The notes under the pieces are model-generated. The model was given only the letters and a program-made list of their open reading frames with translations, searched no databases and was not told the DNA's origin. A stretch of DNA of 64,000 nucleotides from the NCBI GenBank assembly GCA_039619475.1, contig CM077115.1, forward strand, positions 511,892,815-511,956,814, in the 5' to 3' direction. The stretch is from Icerya purchasi (lineage: Eukaryota; Arthropoda; Insecta; Hemiptera; Monophlebidae). The stretch's first letter is position 1. The number at the start of each line of letters is the position of its first letter. A program made the translations under genes and the position numbers. This document shows positions 1-14,000 of the stretch, piece by piece.

Positions 1-2009
1 AAGGAGTTTGTTCCGGATAATTAGTGATCTTTCCGACGATATACTATACAGCCGGGAAAAAAAATCTGGCTATGAGTTATGCATTTTTTAAGGGTGACTT
101 TTGGGGTAGTTTTAAATTCCATATTATATATTCTTGAAGGTTTTTTTTTGGGGGGGTTTTTGCTGCTTCGGGTAATCGGTTAGATTAAAGTTACGGATAG
201 TCTTAAAGAGAAGTTTAAGCATAATTTATAATCCAACTTTGAAATTTCAAGTCAAATCGTTCGTGAGCTATTGCATATTTTTGTCGTTTCTGAACCATCC
301 TATTAGGATTCCGCATATTATATATATATCTACGGAAATGAAGTTGCTTAGAACACGGTAAATAAAATATTATCTGACACAGAGAACGGCAGGAAAAGTA
401 AAACAGCGCTCGAACGGCAGTAAAATTGTACTTCGCAACAAAGAGTAAAACAACAAAGGCTACAAAAACACAGTAATCGTAGCATTTCGGAGGTGTCCAG
501 TGGTGTGTTATACGTACGCGCGTGACCCAACCGTATATGCCAGTTATTGTGATAATGAGCGCGCGAAAGAGCATTTCCTAGCGATGCTATCAATTGCGGA
601 AATAGATTGATTTATTCATTTTTATTTTCCTTTTATTATTTATAAATTAGGAAGTTTTACTTCTCTCTTTTTTATTTGATTTCTGGAAATTTTACAACTG
701 GTCAACATTTTCGAAATTTACTTTTGATACAAAATGTATTTACGCCAGCTGAGATTCTAAAGTAACGATATCTACTTTTTTTTTTTTTTTTATCGTTCAC
801 GTTTTTTACTTAAAAGAAAATGAAAAAACCGCTGTTGAAAACAACCATACTTACTCTCTCAAGTATAAACTGATTTTCTTTATGTTTTTTTATTTCATTT
901 TTTTATTGACGTTAATTATTTAATTCGAAATGTAAAAAAATCGTTTAAAATACTATTTTACTCACTACGTTATCGGTAAATATCAAGAAAATTATTAACA
1001 AATAAATCATAAACGTTAAAATAATAAAAATTATAAACATTTATAGCAAACAACGTAAGAACAAATATTAAATAAAACATGTTAGAAACGTTTTCCGGAA
1101 TACCTTCGGCTAGAAAAGAAAAGAAAAACATATTTAGCCGAATATATGAGATATCCCCAAAAACATTTCTAGAATATTCATTTATGTTTAATTTTTTTTC
1201 GTTGTAATTATAATTTTTATTAACAAATTAATAAACAGGATGTATCGGTACACTATATATAAATCATTACCGTCTTTTTTAAACCGGTACAAACATAATT
1301 TCGAATTATTAAGTTCGATTCACAGCATAAAGCACGATCAAACACCGACAAGCAAAGTATTTTCTACACTTTTTTACGTTTCCATACCAGCCATCAAACA
1401 AAAACATCTATAAACACAATCAATATCCTCGAAAGAATATTTCATCTGTTTGGGCTTATTGTTTCAGTTAAGTTGAACAGCGCAGGTATGACACAATGGA
1501 GCTGCTGATACATTAAAAAAAAAAAAAAGTGTTTTTGTAATTGCGCTACATTCTACTTTATTATTATTTTGTAATTAAAAAAATAAGCACCTCGAGGACT
1601 CAAGTACTGACATTATTCTCCTTTTCCAGTGTCTTATATTTCTAGAAGTTGTATTTTTGCTCATCGAATAGGACTTTGTTGTAAAATATCCTACTTCCGA
1701 GTCGAATTTCAGTAAAATTTCTGTTTGTCAACTATTAACTCTCAATACAGTATTACAAATTTATTTCCGATTTTTCGTTTTTTTTTTTAGAACACATCTT
1801 ATGAATATGTAAAAACACAATTATTTCAGTTGGCCTTTCTGATGATGAACAGTGTAATCCATTTGGGACGCTAGAGTCTAGAATAGATTGTTTTTCTATC
1901 GAAAATAGACGTGCCGATAATTTATAGTTGCCGTCACTAAGAATCGAAGCTGAGGCTGCTTTACGAGCAGTCGAATAAGTTTGATTAAATAAAAATGAAA
2001 TATACCAAT

Positions 2010-2041
<32 letters not shown>

Positions 2042-2253
2042 AAAGAAAATCGGTCATTTCGGATTACAGATAATCATATTGAAAAGCGCAGTCAACATCC
2101 TTATCGGCATTTATCAAAAAACCGCTACATAATAATAATGCACGAAATATCGTTTTAAATTAATAAAAATAATTATGTTCGTTATTGCTTTTCAAACAAG
2201 AAATTATTTCAAAACGTATAGGTTTTTAGTTAAATAATCGATAGAAAACTTAC
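1..2253. other. UBE4B intronic sequence without recognised exons
   Basis: AT-rich sequence to the left edge. I searched the minus strand for the next UBE4B exon (the segment after the LELENAR motif) and did not find it, so this is probably intron. A (GAAA)n tract lies at 2011-2048. Around 1770-1990 the minus strand has an open stretch containing KAASASILSDGNYKL and LFSIEK that looks protein-like but is not recognised. Confidence 0.4.
2011..2048. repeat. (GAAA)n microsatellite
   Basis: About nine tandem GAAA units on the plus strand. Confidence 0.9.
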
Positions 2254-5200
2254 TCTAGCGTTTTCTAATTCCAGTCTAAACGAGCTAAGTGCACTGCCTT
2301 CCAGCTGGGTTCCTTGGAAATATTTATCATCCGCCACATTTATATCATCTTCTATTAAAACTGACATCGACAGAAACGGACCCAAAAAGGACGTGATCGA
2401 AATTTCTCTGCCCGCTGCTTGGGTAATCAATACATCGGGAGAAAACTGGACCTGATTAAATTTCATTTAATATCAAATTAAAATACTTAAAAAAAAAATT
2501 GTTTTAAATGTATACGCACAAAAAATTAAGAAAAATAAAATGTTAAAGAAATTAATGTTTTTCTTATACTCTCTTTCATACTGAAATAGTCACGAAATTC
2601 TACTTTTAGATTTTTTTTATAAAAAAACGAACAAGACCGCACTTTTACTATAAGGAACGTCCACTAATTTGCATCGTATTCATTTAACCGATTATCTCGG
2701 AATAAATATTGTCAACGAGTTTAAAATGAACGACTACTCAAAGCGTTTACTTTTTTTAAAAATGTTTTTATTTATACTACTTTTTATTTTACAGCTTAAT
2801 AAATTTCTATACAAAAAAAATAATTAAAATTTTAAAAGTTGTTTTACTTTTTTACGCGATTAAGTTTTATTTAATGTACCGTGCCCCGACTACTTTGGCA
2901 GTGACATTTTTAAAAAGGAAAAACAAAACAAAAAGACAATACACAATCACACATATTTAATAAACGTTAATTAGAAAACCGAAAAAAAAAAAAGAAAAGA
3001 AAAGAAAAAAAAATTAAAAATAAACATATTTTATATTAAATGAGATTGTGTTGGGTTACGCAACTTGAGTTAACAAGGGGGAAACGACCTATTTTAATTA
3101 TTTTCTACAGCTAAAGCGCATAATTTCCTGAAAGTTCGGCTAATAATAGTCAACAAAGTTGAACGCAACAACGATTTAGTGATTTTTCCAAACAATATAA
3201 TTTAAATTGTTAAAATTCAAAAGAAGTTTAAACTACAGACACCAGTTTGTGAATTATTTTGCCATCCTATTTTTGAACCACTTTTCAAATTCCCAATTTC
3301 GATACCTACAAACGTTAGCAGGAGAAAATTCTTCGAAGATCGCAATTGTTATTCGTTTTAGTTAGCAGATGAATAAAGTCTTTTATCAAATTACAGTTCA
3401 GACAATGACTACTATTTACCATTAGCTGCAGAGATTATGCGTTCATTTATACAAGATGAAAATCAGGGAAATTATTACATTTTTTTCAATGTTTTACTTC
3501 TGGCAACGTGAAAAACATGTCGTTGGTGACTTTTACTTCAGAAGTGAGTGTGCTTTATATTAGCTGAATAGACAAGAGATACATCCAATTTAAAGAGATA
3601 TTGAATAGTGGTAAAATGTTTTTACTTCCGGAAATATTAGAAATATCATTTTAAATTTTGCGATTTCTTTTAGCTTAAAAAGTTGCGTCAAGATTCTACA
3701 CATAACTTTAAAAAGACCGCAATCTAGTAGTCTGCCTGTATAAATTTACTAATAGATATAAAAGGGTAAATCTATTTGAATGCAGTTAATAGATGAATCG
3801 GCTAAAACAGCTTGATCTAAAAAGAGCATAATACAACATTTGACTATTAATTACAACCCATAACAGACCGAAGAATCCAGTTTCACTGATTTACAAACTT
3901 TTTTGTACATAATCAAACAGAAACTACATCGTGTAGAATATCTTCCAATAAATGCCATCTCGGGATTGGTAACACATACAAGCGACTTATAATCAAAAAC
4001 ATAATAAAATTCGTTTTATTTTTTCATTTTAAACTTTTTTTTTTTTTAATGTATCGTACGATTAACAGCAAAAGTAATATATACATATATATATATATAT
4101 ATATACAGATAGATAGATAGAGAGAGAGAAGACAATTTGGAAATATTTGAATGACACAATTATTAACATACCGCCGACACTACTAAATCTATGAAGGGAA
4201 AAATTGGCACGTGATACGACGACACTATGTACTGACGCCGTGTAAAAATACATTAAAAAATTCAAATTTTTTTTGGAGATGAAAAAGGGGGTGTCAATGA
4301 GAAAATCACTTTTTAGGAAACTAATAATCACGCTACAGTCGAAACCATTTACACCAGATAACTGAAATTTTACATAAACATTACTTATGTACTGAAGATG
4401 TCAAATAAGAAGGCTTTTTAGAAAATTCAAACTTCAAGAGATAAAAAGGGATTAAAATAGTTTTCAAAAAATATACAGTGTTACATTTTTGGTACAAATA
4501 TGTAGGTTTACCAAATTGTAATATCGCATAAAGATGTTTATTTTAAATCTTCAAAATTTTAGTTGTATCAAACAGCTTCACCTCGTTTTTTTTTTTTGCA
4601 TAAAATAATGATCACACTACAGCCGAAACCCCATTTACACCGGTTATCTGAAAATTCATATGAATATACACCACCATCATATACCGAAAATGTCAAATGA
4701 GAAAGATTTTTTGAAAAATTGTACTTTATGGGGTGAAAAGTGTTTAGAATCTATGTCTAAGAAATAACTAAAGGGTTATAACTTCGTAATAAGTAGATTT
4801 TTCGTATTTTAATTTTTATAAAGGTTGTTTCATATTTACTTTAAATCTTCGAAATTTTAAGGGTGGAGAAGAGTTATAATCTACTTTTAGGAAAACTTAA
4901 TACCACGCAACAGGCAGAAAGAAGGGTGCTTTTAACGAAAGGTGGTATATACGTATTACATATTTATCTTGATTTCGTATTAAATGCGCCCGTTTAAAAT
5001 TCAAATAGCCAATTATTAGGATGATACAGCAATATTTCTGTCAAATAGTTTATTATATCGTATCGCGAAAAAAGGAAGAAAATTTATACATTTGTCAGAA
5101 GTTGTGTGTTGTGATTATTTGTTTATTTTAAAAAGAAAGAATAGCGTTTTCATTTGATTACGACTTCCTTTTTTCTCTTGAGCAATTCGACATGTTCTCT

Positions 5201-8200
5201 TTCCGATTTAGTTCCATTTCTTTGGTTTGTTCAGTGTTTAACAACAACCTAGATAATATGATGTTTACTCTTAAAAAGGAACAGTACACATACCGAGGAA
5301 CGATCAATAAGTAAGTTACCTTCGCGATAAAAAAAACTTCACTTCTTCGTCGTTCACGAAACGCTCTCCTCCCAGGACTGCTTTCAACGGACCGAACGCG
5401 CAAGGACGATTCGAAAGAATGAGAGTTACGACGCGCTTAACGTTTGCATCTATGTGCGAAGTTGATGGCTGACTGCTACGCGCTTCATCTTCCACATAAT
5501 CTCGTCCTTCCTCAAAACATACGGCACGATTTGGACACAATGGGTCTCGACATTTCTTTATCACCGTACACTTCACATATTTGTGTCGATGAATTTCAGT
5601 AGGATTATGATTTTTTGCCCACAAAAACTGCACTTCGCCTTTCAATGTTGGACAACCAATTTACACGACGCTCCAATTCAAACAGACACTACTGTAAACG
5701 AACCAAACAAGATACCGGGGTTTCATTCTTTCATGAGCGGATAGAGAATAAAAATCGGTTTCGTTTAAGCCGGAGTGGGTTAGGTAGAAATTAGGCGCGA
5801 GTTTTAACTTATTGATCCTCCCTCTTATTACTATTAGTAACTGGAAAATTAAACTATTTTTATTACACTGAAGTTAATCATTTTCGTCTGTCTGTCATGA
5901 AGCGGAAAGGTTATATATGTTTGAACAGTTTTTAAGGTAAAAAACCTTTAACCGGTCATACGGCAGACTTTTCTGGAAAACGTAAACGGAATTGGGAAAC
6001 AGATATATCATATCAATCAATATTTTTTTTAAACTAAAATGCAAGTTTCTAACATTTTTTTTTTTTTTTACTTTTCTTAATTAGTAGACAATCTTCAAAA
6101 AACCTTTTCACTTCTTTTCTGAATATTCCGTATTCGTTTCAAATTCGTTTCGATCTGCATATTCTTTTTGTATCGTTTACATGGAAATACTATTGTTCTC
6201 ATAAACTTTGCTTATTATATTTACTGTTTTTAATTGTTTAAAACCATACGTTTTATATAATTGTTGTAAATTACCTGGCCACGCAAAACTGCTGTCCTAT
6301 AACCTCTGCGTTTATTATCAAATTTTTTTAATTAACTTTTGAACCCTTTTTACTGTACTATTTTTATTTATTTCTGTCACTATTGTCTGCGTAATTACTA
6401 GCAAAGGCAATAGTTTCCTTTTCTCTTTTTTTTTTGTTTTCGAATTATTCGACGTGTATTATTTCCAACGATTCAGGCAATGTATTCTGTTTTCTGTCTA
6501 ATTCTTCTTCTTCGTCGTCGTCGTCGTTGCTCGGTTTCGAGCGTTGAGATCTATCATCTGATTTTATGTATGATCTGTCACCAGGCTTCTCGATTTTCCA
6601 CCGCCCGCATCAAATCCTCGATTGATAAGCCCGTCCATTTCTTCAATAACGGTTTAGAGCATATCTTGTTATCCTTTTCACGGTCCACTTTTCCTTATGT
6701 TATCAATTTTTCTATAGAGTCCCTTCTGATCACATGTCCGAAGCGTGCCACCTGTCTACGAATTGATGGGAATACGCGTTCATGTTCTCTAATATTAAAT
6801 TAATTTAATACAGATGTGTTGGTTCTCTTTGCTGTCTATGGTATCCATAGCGCACGTCGGTAGCATGTCATTTCGAAACCAGACGTTAATGGTCCATGAC
6901 TCGGATCCATAGGTGGCAACTGGAAATACCAGCACGTCCAGATCAAATACAGTTTCGTATGTTTGCTTATTCCATGATCCTTCCATAACTTTTTTCTAAA
7001 TTAGCTAGAACATTCTTAGCCACCCCTATTCTTTTCTTTTTATTTCGTTTTCACATTGACTTCTTTGAGATATTTGGACTCCGAATAGATTACCTTGTCT
7101 GCTATTGCAATATCTGTTCAGTATTGTAGTGGTCGGGGAATTTTATTTTGCCTATCGATCACCATTAAACAACATTTGGATCGGTTCAGTTTTAATCCTG
7201 TTTCTTTATTGCACTCCTCTGTCCGACTAAGAATTTCCGCCATCTCTGTTTCTAGCGTTGCTAAAAGCACCGTGTCGTCGGCACATTGAAGATTCAAGAT
7301 CTTCCTCCTATCGTGACATCGCCCTTCCAGTTCTCCATGGCTTTTCTGATTATCCATTCTCCTGAAGAGGAGTGGCGACAAGATATATCCCTATCTAACA
7401 CCCTTTTTTATTTGAAATGGCTCTGAAATAGCTCGATCAATCCTTATGTATGCCTTGTTGTTTGTGTATAGAGCTGTCATCATTTTTATCAGATGACTTG
7501 GCACTCCTATTTTTACAAACATATTAATTATTAAATTTATGTGTTATATTTTTATATGCAGTAACTCTTCATTCAGTGATTGTTATTTACTTTAATTTTC
7601 GATTTTGTGTGTTCAAATTTAATTTTTTTTTCTGGAAATTAATTTTATTTTTATATATATATATATATATATATTCACTTTAATTATGAATTTAGAATTA
7701 ATATGTGTTAATGATACAATAGTTCCTCATTATGTAAAATACATAGATATATTATTTAGTGCATGTATTTTGTTTACATATAAATTTTAATTAAAAACAG
7801 AAAAATAATAATAATCATTTATATTTCAATCCCAAGGGTGCGAATATGGTTAAATAAGTAGAATTTATTGAATAAATAAATAGTATAAGATTGACAAAAT
7901 TCTAAAGAGCAAATTAAAAGATGATAGCAGTGATCAAAGAAAATGTATCCAAGTGGGCGAAGCCGCGGTTAACAGCTGGTATATATAGAAAAAAAAAAAA
8001 AAAAAAAAAAAAGAATTCGCTCGAGTCTCTAAAAGTTTAAAGTTATAATAAAAATATTTCCCTCGCTGTCTAAGTGTATTCATAACTGTTGCTAGTATTT
8101 AGAATTGTAATTAAGAAAAAATAATAGAATATCCCAGTATATCAAACAACAGCGAAGGTACAGAAATGGTGAGAAAAAAGTAAATAATAATAAATAAACT

Positions 8201-9638
8201 GCTTAATAACAATCCGTTGAAATTATTTTTGCGTGCAAGTTGCATATGTTACGTTATAAATACGTATAAATTCTGACACAATTTAATTTTAATTAATTAC
8301 AATTACAGAACATCTATATCCAAAGAGAACCTACATTATAATGATGTACTTTTAGAACCCCGAAAATGTCTTAACATTTATTCTTTTTGTAAAATTAACG
8401 AATTCCGAAGGATTATGTCTACTGGTCAAGAATAAACTACCCAATAGCGATAGCACATGTTATATTATTTAAATGTCGTTTGAATTTCGTAATCGCGAAT
8501 TTGTAATGCAACTTCAGTATGATAGAAAGTACGAGAACAAAGAAGAAGATAGTAAAGCAAACTGCGTACTGTATCAGTTGCCTGGTAATTAAGTAACTCT
8601 GGTAGTCGCCTGAAGAACAACAGTAATCATAATCGTAATTGTATTTGTTAGAATTCGGATCGGATGAAAAAAAAACCGACCAAAACTGGAATAGAAAAAG
8701 GAACTGTAATAATTTACCATAACGGTTTGGTGGTGCCCCTGTTAAATTTTATAAGTTACGAAACTCCTTAGGCCACGTACACAACACTCCAACACTTTGT
8801 CCCGGGGATATACTGCGTTTTTTCCGAAAAATACCGTCTTAGAATAGCTTCTAGATCAGATAGGTGTTCCTAAACTCATTTCACCCATCGCCTCTTTTCC
8901 AAACAGCAAAATATTAATTATCATTCACCTGAAAATCTATCCATCTTCTGTAAAATGAAAAAACAAAAAACTTTAATAGAAAAAAATAAGAAAGTTGTTG
9001 CAAACAAAAAATAATTACTGTATTATTTTAAAATGATTCTTACGTATTGAAAGACAGAAAATCATTAAGATTTGATTTCTCAGTGTTGCCATGTAAATTT
9101 TGTAACAACAATTTGTCTGTAATATTGCTGCCGCTGCATGGTGAATTCCAGAAAAAAGATCATCGAACAACCATTTATAAAAACTTTCCGCGTAACATTT
9201 TCCAATAAATTTGATAGTCGATACTTAAAACTTGTAATTTGTGTTAACCTCTATGGATTCATGTTACGTAAAAGATAAAAACACATACAAATAGTTTTTC
9301 ATAATTTTCCTATCTTCTCCGTATTTTTTTACCACTTCTCGTGCTATCGCATCTACCCCCTCCAGTGAATTATATTTAGGTTTATACTTTGGAAACCATA
9401 ATTTTGTACACATTTTTTGGTTTAGATATAAAAATACATGTATATCTATATTATTTATTTTAAATAATTTTTTAAACATCGACACAGATGCGTGTAGTTC
9501 ATATTGGCAAAATGTCGGTATTACTTTAGCTTCCACGATTTATTTATTTCTGTTGGTTTGCAAATTACATAATGAACTTTTGGATTTATAAAACAAATAA
9601 TGTGGACGGGTTAAATTAGGCAAATAAGCACCAACTGA

Positions 9639-9673
<35 letters not shown>

Positions 9674-11041
9674 CCGAAAAAACAAAGGAATAAAAATAGA
9701 AAAATTTAAACCGTTTTTATAATGCATTGATCGCTTGTACTACCTTCACTGAGTTCAAAAATTCATTTTATGTTCATAATGTAATCCATCGAAATTATAT
9801 TCGACAATTATGGTTTCTTTCAACACTATCAAAAAATGAATTTATATAAACTATAATGGATGCTATTTAACTTCCTCAAGACGGAGTATAACACAAAATG
9901 TTTCTGTAAAGTTTCTAAAATCACAAGTGCGTAGATGTCTTTCCTATTATTTAATGAACCATCGCCAGACGTAAAAATAACAATAAACAAAGAGTACAAT
10001 AAGAACAATATTGAATAATCGAAAACTTAATTATTTCTGTAACCGGTAGTTAACTGCGCTAAAATCTCAAACGTTCTTTAAAATTACAAAAAGTGACACA
10101 CAGCCTTGTATGTTCATATGTTTCTACTGTAACTTTTGTATACCCTAAAATAACATCTAAACAATTATGTATAAAATACATACAGTGGCGGATTCAAGCT
10201 AGGCTAGAGTGGAAATTATCAAAAAATTCAAAAAAAGATAAATATACTGAACACAAAAGTATCACTACTTTTTAATTAAATTTAAATTTGTTTTGTATAT
10301 TCATACGTTTTCTATTAAAACAATTGGCAAAATAGCGAAGCACATTTCCATTTTTAAGAAAAGAATTCTTTGCTTCTTGAAAATTTTTTAACGATTTAAA
10401 TTTTTACATTTTTCTCGCTAAAATTTTCACATAACATTTTCCGTTACTTTCAATTTCCTTTGGAGTTAATAATCTCCGATCATTTTATCATTTTCCTCAC
10501 TAGCTGATAACTCTAAGTTGCTAAATTCGCCACTACATGTCAGATGTTCCGAATATAGATTACCTGTAAAGTTACAAGCGTACTGATAGGCCGTATATTT
10601 CCAAATTTACCGTATCTGAAATCGGTCAAATCGCATAAAACGTTCATCGGTTTCCGATGAGTTTCTTTAACCAAAGAACTCATCTGCATATCTCTATGTA
10701 AACATTGTAGTACGGGAGAAAACACCTGAAAAATAAAATGTTTATTTCGATTTTTGCGCAGAATCTTATCGTATGTACGTATATACGTGTGAAAATATTA
10801 ACCGAACATTAAATCGGTATAGGATATTAAAAAATTGTCTCAAAAAACTTACTATTAAACTCGTTCCAATTTAAATAATTTAAACCTTATAATCGAATTT
10901 TTTAATTTGATCGGTTCGTCAGAATTTGCTCGTTATATTTAAAAATCAAAATAAAATTTTTGAGATCACTGCTTTATTATTTAAATGGCAACTTTTGCAT
11001 ATGAAATAAAAAATAACGTGTAAACTACATTGTTACAAGCG

Positions 11042-11092
<51 letters not shown>

Positions 11093-14000
11093 CGATGATT
11101 TTATATTGTAATCTTTCTTACCGAGTCGAATTCTGGATTAACGCATACATGGCCCATTAGTTCGCCCAAAAATCCTCTAGGTAAGGACTGCGACTGCATC
11201 AAATCGGCAAACACATTCCGTTTAAGCTTACGTTCAATATTAAACGTGAGTTTATTTTGCACAATTAGCACGAAATATTTGATACACTGATACTGTATTT
11301 CCATTAAAACAAGACTGTAAGGAGGAGTGCCATATTTCTACAAAATCACATCAACAAAACAAAATTAGTATATTTAAAGAGTACGGAAATGCGATGAAAC
11401 GTAGCAAATCACAATATATACAATTAGCGCACACGAATGAAAGAAAATATATTCACTTTACAGCGATCGAATTGAAAGCGATAAACGGTTACTATATTTC
11501 CCGTAAAAATTGTTTTATTTATCGTAGCTAGTCGAGACGCTTAAAAGAACACATTACACCGTAACCAGGCAGTATTCCAGAAAATTTTAAAACAAGGTTA
11601 AATAAAATACTATATAGCATGATTTGCTCTTAAATTCTAAATATCAACTTAAAGTACTGGTCTAATTATTATAAACTTTATCCGCAACAGATATTCAGAC
11701 TTAAACAAAATAACTATAAACGCAAGAATTTGGTAACAGGAAAATTTGAAATAATAATTTACCCGGAATATTTTTAGCCCTATTCATAACGTTTCAGACT
11801 AAAAGTGTATATTAATTTCGGTATTATTATTCGGCATTTTCGTATAAGAGGTTTCCCTCTTTTACAGGTAAATCTGCAAAAAAAGCGATTAAAAATTGAG
11901 ACATAGAACAATAAAGTACTTTAAAAAAAAAACAAAAATGTAGAAGTCGCAATAATTTTTTACCAGGTTATAGTCATTCATTCTAGGATATTCCTTTTAC
12001 TTTTAATTCATTAAAAACAGATCATAAATTAAGTACAACAAATGCAGTGCATAAAATTATGCATAAACTTCAAAAATACTATGGCTTACTAGACATTAGG
12101 GCAAGGTAACAATCACCTGATTTCAACTGAGAAGAATTCGAACCGCGTAAACTGCCCAGCAGGTGAGAACAGTTGGTGTGCATATTGCCATGCGTAATCT
12201 CAAGGATTAGACATGATTAAATTCAAGCACGATTATCTCCCTCTGTACCGACAGGTTGCAGAAGTTTTGCAGCTGATATATACTGACTTAAGTAGGACAA
12301 TCGAACTTGCTATTTTTTTTTGCTGTTGGAATTTTCAACGATGGATTTCAATGTATTTTAAAAATATTTTGGATAATGAGTCATCGTTGGGCTCGTTGCA
12401 CAAAATTATGCCAACGAGAGAGGCACGAATAGAATTCATATAGCAGATATAAAACATCTGGCAGCTTTAAAAAAGAGTCGAACAACTCGGAGGAAAGCTG
12501 CAGCTACCCAGCAGATGTTTTTTCATGGTGGCGCTTAAATACAATTTTTAAATTCTTGGTTTTCTTGGTCCAAATCCTTCCGATTTTCCCGGTCTTAATT
12601 CTCCCGATTTCCTGATTACTAGAATTGTAGAAAAAGAAGAATGGATTTTTTCTTTTACTATTGGTAATATTTGACCGCCGCAGCATATTTTATATGAATA
12701 AAATAGAATTCCGTAATTTATTTTGAGTGTAGTACATCAAAAAATGCATTTATTTTTCGCTTAAAATGATTTTTTCTTATTAAAAACATCGTTTTTAGCT
12801 ATTTTTACTTTTTTCCCGGTTTTACAACAAAATTCCCGACTTATTTCCGGTTTTCTCAGTTGGTTGGCCACACTGTTTTTGAAGAAGAGAAAGGTCCATG
12901 GTATGGGCTCGGAACAGAAGATGAACTGTACGAGGTGTGACAATTGTAATCGTAGAATTTTGCCCTGGAGGCCTAAAAATAGAGGAGGGGGGAACTTACT
13001 CTAAACACCTTCACAGTAGTCTCCTCCGAGGTCAGCGCACCGCCGCCAACATTTGACCCATTTTTAGAAGCATCCCGCAACCCCCCCCCCCCCCCCCGAA
13101 GATAGGTCCATCAGGACCCTCGTCGTGACACTTTGGACTTCGATAATGCCGTCGTATCGGTTTCTTTTTAAGTAACTTTTGAGCTGAGGGAACAAATGAA
13201 AGTCGCACGAAGCCAGGTCCGGGCTGTAGGGGCGGCGCGAGAGCGTGGGGATGTTGTGGAGCATCAAAAACTGGCGTACTGCGAAGGACGAGTGTGTTGG
13301 AGCGTTGTCGTGATGCAACACCCAACCCTTCTCGACCAATTCGAGTCGACGTTTAACATTTGCCTCTGTTTTTGCGGTAGAAGGACTGCCGCAGCACGGA
13401 TCGTCCACGACTGATTCACGGCCGTCTTTAAACCGCTTAGCCCACTTGAAAACGGTCGGCTGTTTCATAGCGTCTTCCTTAAACATGTCTTGTTATTATA
13501 CGAGGATTTTCGACGGCGGTTTTACTCCGCGTTTGGCCAAGAATTTGATCACGATACGTTCCTCAGTATTTACATCGCACACTTTCACGATACGTGTAAA
13601 AATCGTGCTTTGTTTAAACGACCACAGAACGCGAGATATACGTGCTACCGTTACGAAAACTAGATATACTGACTGAGAAATGTCCCCTCTTTCCAACGAG
13701 ACCGCGAGCACCATAGCAGTGTTACCACAAGTAGCGCTATGAAACAATTCTACGAATACACACAATTGTCACGCCTTGTAAGTATCATAAAATTTACTTT
13801 ATGAAGATAAACTCAATAGTTAAAACTTTAAACGTGCTTTTCTCAAAACAATATTTTTCAAATTTGCTACAATTCTAAATCAAATAAAAATTAACGAATC
13901 CACTCTGGACGTTCTTTAACTTGTTCAGCACTTTTTTTTTGTCATACAATGATGTAGAATTTTTATGACTGGATAGAAATGGCAATTTGCATTCAAAACG

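Noticed and set aside
215..593. Two overlapping minus ORFs of 119 and 81 codons at the left edge
   Set aside because: No recognisable motif; composition is unlike the host genes; no splice or start support.
4322..4900. CRISPR-like spaced repeats
   Set aside because: Three degenerate copies 286 bp apart in a eukaryotic intron; nothing like a CRISPR repeat-spacer unit.
6480..6803. 107-codon plus ORF with an Arg run
   Set aside because: Antisense shadow of the RTE-like LINE tail; the Arg run is the complement of a simple repeat.
9264..9536. 90-codon minus ORF
   Set aside because: Looks superficially protein-like (EGVDAIAREVVKKYGED) but has no match to UBE4B or any family I know; flanking splice sites are not convincing.
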